Shown here: positions 15,552 to 18,406 of the stretch, piece by piece
Layout of the letters: the number at the start of each line of letters is the position of its first letter
Numbering within the stretch: position 1 is the first letter of the stretch
Source of the DNA: SHZI01 sp964371995
GTDB lineage: Bacteria > Pseudomonadota > Gammaproteobacteria > Steroidobacterales > GCA-2729495
Assembly: GCA_964371995.1 (NCBI GenBank)
Contig: CAYJPG010000052.1
Location: forward strand, 1-18,406
Length of the DNA: 18,406 nucleotides
Direction of reading: 5' to 3'
Position numbers and translations under genes: made by a program
The notes under the pieces: model-generated
Database searches by the model: none
The model's input: only the letters and a program-made list of their open reading frames with translations
What the model was told of the DNA's origin: nothing

Positions 15552-17069
15552 ATGGAAAATCTGATTCAGCTGCAGCCTCGGGGCGGGCACAACGACGAAC
15601 TTGAGCAAAACGTCCACCCGCGTGACTGGGTCAATCCTGAGCCCGCGGCTCGGTACAACCTGGTCGTCATCGGCGCGGGTACGGCCGGCCTGGTGTGCGC
15701 CGCCGGTGCCGCCGGGCTGGGTGCCCGGGTGGCGTTGATCGAGCGGGAACTGATGGGCGGTGACTGCCTGAATGTGGGCTGTGTGCCGTCCAAGGCCTTG
15801 CTGAGTTCGGCGCACCGGGCTGCGGCTGTGCGCGATGCCGCCCGGCTGGGTGTCGATGTGCATGAGGGGTATCAGGTGGATTTCCCCGGGGTCATGGAGC
15901 GCATGCGTGGCCTGCGGGCCGGAATCAGCCAGCACGATTCCGTCCATCGTTTTGCGGGTCTCGGCGTCGACGTCTTCCTCGGTCAGGGCGCGTTCACCGG
16001 CCCGGACACGGTGGCCGTGGGCCAGCAGGTCCTGAAGTTCAGCAAGGCGGTGATTGCGACTGGCGCACGCGCTGCGGCACCGCCGATTCCCGGCCTGGAT
16101 CAGGTGGACTATCTCACCAATGAGAGCGTGTTCTCGCTGACCGAGCTGCCGAGACGCCTCGGCGTCATCGGGGCGGGTGCGATTGGCTGCGAGATGGCCC
16201 AGGCGTTTGCCCGATTCGGCTCGGAAGTGTTTCTCATCGAGGCGATGCATGGGGTGCTGCCGAACGAAGATCCGGTGGCGTCGGAGCTCGTCAAGGCAGC
16301 GCTGACCCGGGATGGCGTCAGGGTTATGTGCTGCGGGAAGGAGGTTCGCGTCAGCAAACAGGATGACGGGATTCATGTGGGACTGGGCTCCCACGACCAT
16401 TCCTACGATGTCGTGGTCGACCGGCTACTGGTGGCCACCGGGCGATCACCGAACATCGAAGGGCTGGGTCTGGACGAGGCGGGCGTCAAATGGCACAGGA
16501 AGGGCGTGACTGTGAATGACCGGCTGCAGACGTCGAATCCTCGTGTGTTCGCCGCCGGCGATATTTGTTCACCGTATCAGTTCACCCATGCCGCGGATTT
16601 CATGGCCCGGATTGTCATCCAGAACGCCCTGTTCGCAGGGCGCGCCAAGGCCAGTGCGCTGGTCATCCCCTGGTGCACCTACACCTCACCGGAGCTTGCC
16701 CACGTCGGCATGAGCGCCAGGCAGGCGATGGAACAGGGTGTCGACATCGACACCTATACCCAGCAGCTCGATGGTGTGGATCGGGCGATCCTCGAAGGTG
16801 AGACCGAGGGATTCGTGCAGGTCCATGCCCGGAAGGGCACCGACGAGATCGTCGGCGCAACCATCGTCGCCGCTCGCGCGGGTGACATGATTTCTCATTT
16901 GTCGCTGGCCATGACCCACGGGCTGGGACTCAAGAAGATTGGCTCCACCATTCACCCGTATCCGACCCAGACCGAGGCCATCCGCAAGATCGGGGATCAA
17001 TACAGTCGCACCCGCCTGACACCGTTCGTCAAGGCGCTGTTCCTCAAGTGGCTGAAGTGGACGCGCTAG
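15552..17069 (+). CDS. Mercuric-reductase-like FAD-dependent pyridine nucleotide-disulfide oxidoreductase
   Basis: Cytoplasmic flavoenzyme of the class I disulfide reductase family (lipoamide dehydrogenase, glutathione reductase, MerA). The 505 residues contain an N-terminal extension with NVHPRDWVNPEPA that is typical of one MerA-like subgroup, the FAD site VVIGAGTAGLV (38-48), the redox pair GGDCLNVGCVPSK (Cys72, Cys77), the NAD(P) site VIGAGAIGCEM (205-215), the second FAD motif RVFAAGDI, and the dimer-interface His468/Glu475 in HPYPTQTE. It lacks both the N-terminal heavy-metal-binding domain and the C-terminal vicinal Cys pair of true MerA, so mercury reduction should not be assumed. Its place after a TVP38/TMEM64 gene matches a gene pairing, sometimes a fusion, that I recall from other bacteria. 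The substrate is unknown. Confidence 0.92.
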   Translation: MENLIQLQPRGGHNDELEQNVHPRDWVNPEPAARYNLVVIGAGTAGLVCAAGAAGLGARVALIERELMGGDCLNVGCVPSKALLSSAHRAAAVRDAARLGVDVHEGYQVDFPGVMERMRGLRAGISQHDSVHRFAGLGVDVFLGQGAFTGPDTVAVGQQVLKFSKAVIATGARAAAPPIPGLDQVDYLTNESVFSLTELPRRLGVIGAGAIGCEMAQAFARFGSEVFLIEAMHGVLPNEDPVASELVKAALTRDGVRVMCCGKEVRVSKQDDGIHVGLGSHDHSYDVVVDRLLVATGRSPNIEGLGLDEAGVKWHRKGVTVNDRLQTSNPRVFAAGDICSPYQFTHAADFMARIVIQNALFAGRAKASALVIPWCTYTSPELAHVGMSARQAMEQGVDIDTYTQQLDGVDRAILEGETEGFVQVHARKGTDEIVGATIVAARAGDMISHLSLAMTHGLGLKKIGSTIHPYPTQTEAIRKIGDQYSRTRLTPFVKALFLKWLKWTR

Positions 17070-17112
17070 CCACAACAATACTTCGGTTGCCATGTGTAAG
17101 GAGACGTCCCGT

Positions 17113-18352
17113 ATGTTGCTGCGAATTGGTATACCGATTGCCGTGGCCCTTACCGTACTTGCCCTGCCGGCCCAGTTGGCTCTGGCCCAGACCCAGGCAG
17201 CCCTCACGACCGACGAGCTTGAAAGTATCCTCGTGATCGGCGCGCGAGTCGGTTCGCGCACGGCGCTCGATACGCCGGTGCCAGTGGACGTATTGGGTGG
17301 CAATGAGCTCAGGGCCAGCGGCGTCGTGGCTGGCGAGTTGGGCCAGGCCCTGTCGGTCCTGGCACCGTCCTTCAACTTTCCCCGCCAGTCGAATTCCGGC
17401 AGCTCCGACCTGGTGCGTGCGGGCCAGCTGCGTGGCATGAGTCCGGACCAGATGCTGGTGCTGGTGAACGGGCGCCGCCGCCACACGTCCGCGATCGTCA
17501 ACACGGAAACCAAGATCGGCCGGGGCACTGCCGCGGTTGATTTCAACAACATTCCGCTGAATGCCATCCAGCGTATCGAGATCTTGCGGGACGGAGCAGG
17601 CGCCCTCTACGGCTCTGACGCCATTGCGGGGGTGGTCAATCTGGTGCTGGATGACACGCCCGGTTTCGAGAGCAACGTGTCTTATGGCAGCCAGTGGACG
17701 GACCTGGATCCGGTCAACGACGACCTCACCGATGGCGAGACGTTCACGCTCGATGCCAAGTACGGCTGGCAGCTTGTTGGGGACGGATTCGTCAAGGCTG
17801 GCGTTGCCTACCGCACGCGCAATGGTACGAACCGGGCCGGCTTCGACCAGGTGCCGTTCTTCGAAGAACAGAGCGCTGACAATCTGGCACTGGCAGGTCA
17901 GCGCAACTACGCCGAGGGCGATCCCAATGTCGACGAGCTGAATCTGTGGTTCAACGCCGTGATACCGCTGACTGGCGTTGAGCTGTATACCTTTGGCACC
18001 TATGGTGACCGCGACAGTGACGGCGGCGCTGCCTTCTTTCGCTATCCTGACAGCATCAGCACCGTGAAGTCGGTCTATCCCCAGGGCTTCCGCCCGAAGA
18101 CCTACGCTAAAGATGAGGATTACGCCGCCACGGCAGGCCTGCGCGCTGAAGTCACCGGCTGGGATGTTGATGCTGCGGTCAGCTACGGTCGCAACGAGTT
18201 TGTGTTCGGTGTCGACGCGTCCATCAATGCGTCGCTGGGCCCCAACAGCCCGACATCCTTCGAGTCCGGGACCTACACCAGCGAGCAGGCTATCCTGGGA
18301 CTCAACGCCAGCCGCGATTTCGCGATGGGCTGGCTTAAGGCGCCGTTGCAGA
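17113..18352 (+). CDS. TonB-dependent outer-membrane receptor, N-terminal part (3' end lost)
   Basis: Outer-membrane TonB-dependent receptor, which takes up a siderophore, vitamin, sugar or other ligand using energy from TonB-ExbBD. A signal peptide (MLLRIGIPIAVALTVLALPA, cleavage near ALAQ) is followed by a TonB-box-like ESILVIGAR and the plug domain: TPVPVDVLGG, MLVLVNGRRRHTS, the NNIPLNAIQRIEILRDGAGALYGSDAIAGVVN region split over two plug motifs, and then the first beta-barrel strands with alternating aromatic and polar residues. The ATG at 17113 has AAGGAG 9 bases upstream; the ATG at 17092 would put extra residues before the leader. Only about 413 residues are readable; such receptors usually reach 700-1000. 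At 18353 the frame enters a T-run and stops at once, which looks artificial. The ligand cannot be predicted. Confidence 0.93.
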
Positions 18353-18406
18353 TTTTTTTTTTTTTTTAGTATATGGAATAAATAAAACCAAGACGACCCT
18401 CAAAAC
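18353..18406. other. Poly-T run and AT-rich tail, probable assembly or library artefact
   Basis: Fifteen T residues (18353-18367) are followed by 39 bases of which 13 are G or C. The receptor coding sequence, GC-rich and in frame up to 18352, is broken without any remnant of its barrel, and no inverted repeat, target duplication or transposase is visible. This is best read as a chimeric or low-quality contig end rather than genomic sequence. Confidence 0.65.

Noticed and set aside
14808..16400. 530-codon open frame on the minus strand spanning the TVP38/TMEM64 and flavoprotein genes
   Set aside because: It is antisense to two genes with strong family motifs, crosses their intergenic gap and has a composition (many His, Arg, Gln, Asp) typical of shadow frames in GC-rich DNA. 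No recognisable domain.

Overview
The window looks like a chromosomal piece of a GC-rich gammaproteobacterium, probably an environmental lineage known from a metagenome contig. The evidence is the divergent xseA / guaB-guaA arrangement (also found in E. coli), a YghU-type glutathione transferase, a fermentative-type NAD malic enzyme, a PEP-CTERM protein remnant and a TonB-dependent receptor. No RNA gene, insertion sequence, CRISPR array or phage gene is visible. The genes are tightly packed; the longest gene-free gaps are about 180 bp (6535-6715 and 13786-13967).

Layout. 2-727 (+): C-terminal part of a CorA-type Mg/Co transporter, cut by the window edge. 816-1454 (+): PEP-CTERM protein gene that has lost its signal peptide. 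1432-1908 (-): host-attachment (PF10116) family protein, downstream of xseA (1997-3337, -). 3441-6534 (+): guaB and guaA, an operon that converts IMP to GMP. 6716-8098 (+): 14-helix-type MFS transporter. 8188-8847 (+): exported methionine sulfoxide reductase A. 8953-9801 (+): YghU-like glutathione transferase. 9856-13785 (-): alpha/beta hydrolase, patatin-like lipoprotein and malic enzyme, read in that order; the first two overlap by ATGA. 13968-17069 (+): DUF547 exported protein, TVP38/TMEM64 membrane protein and a mercuric-reductase-like flavoprotein, followed by the N-terminal part of a TonB-dependent receptor that runs into the window end.

How they work together. xseA, guaB, guaA, corA and maeA are housekeeping. 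MsrA and YghU suggest defence against oxidative or thiol stress. The hydrolase/patatin pair probably acts on lipids or esters at the cell envelope. The most interesting block is 13968-18352: an exported protein, a polytopic membrane protein, a cytoplasmic disulfide reductase and an outer-membrane receptor on one strand, which may form an envelope redox or uptake module of unknown substrate.

Data caution. The last 54 bases (15 T residues, then a 39-base AT-rich tail of about 33% GC) do not fit the receptor gene they interrupt and look like an assembly or library artefact. No clearly novel system is established here; the 13968-17069 cassette is the best candidate for follow-up.
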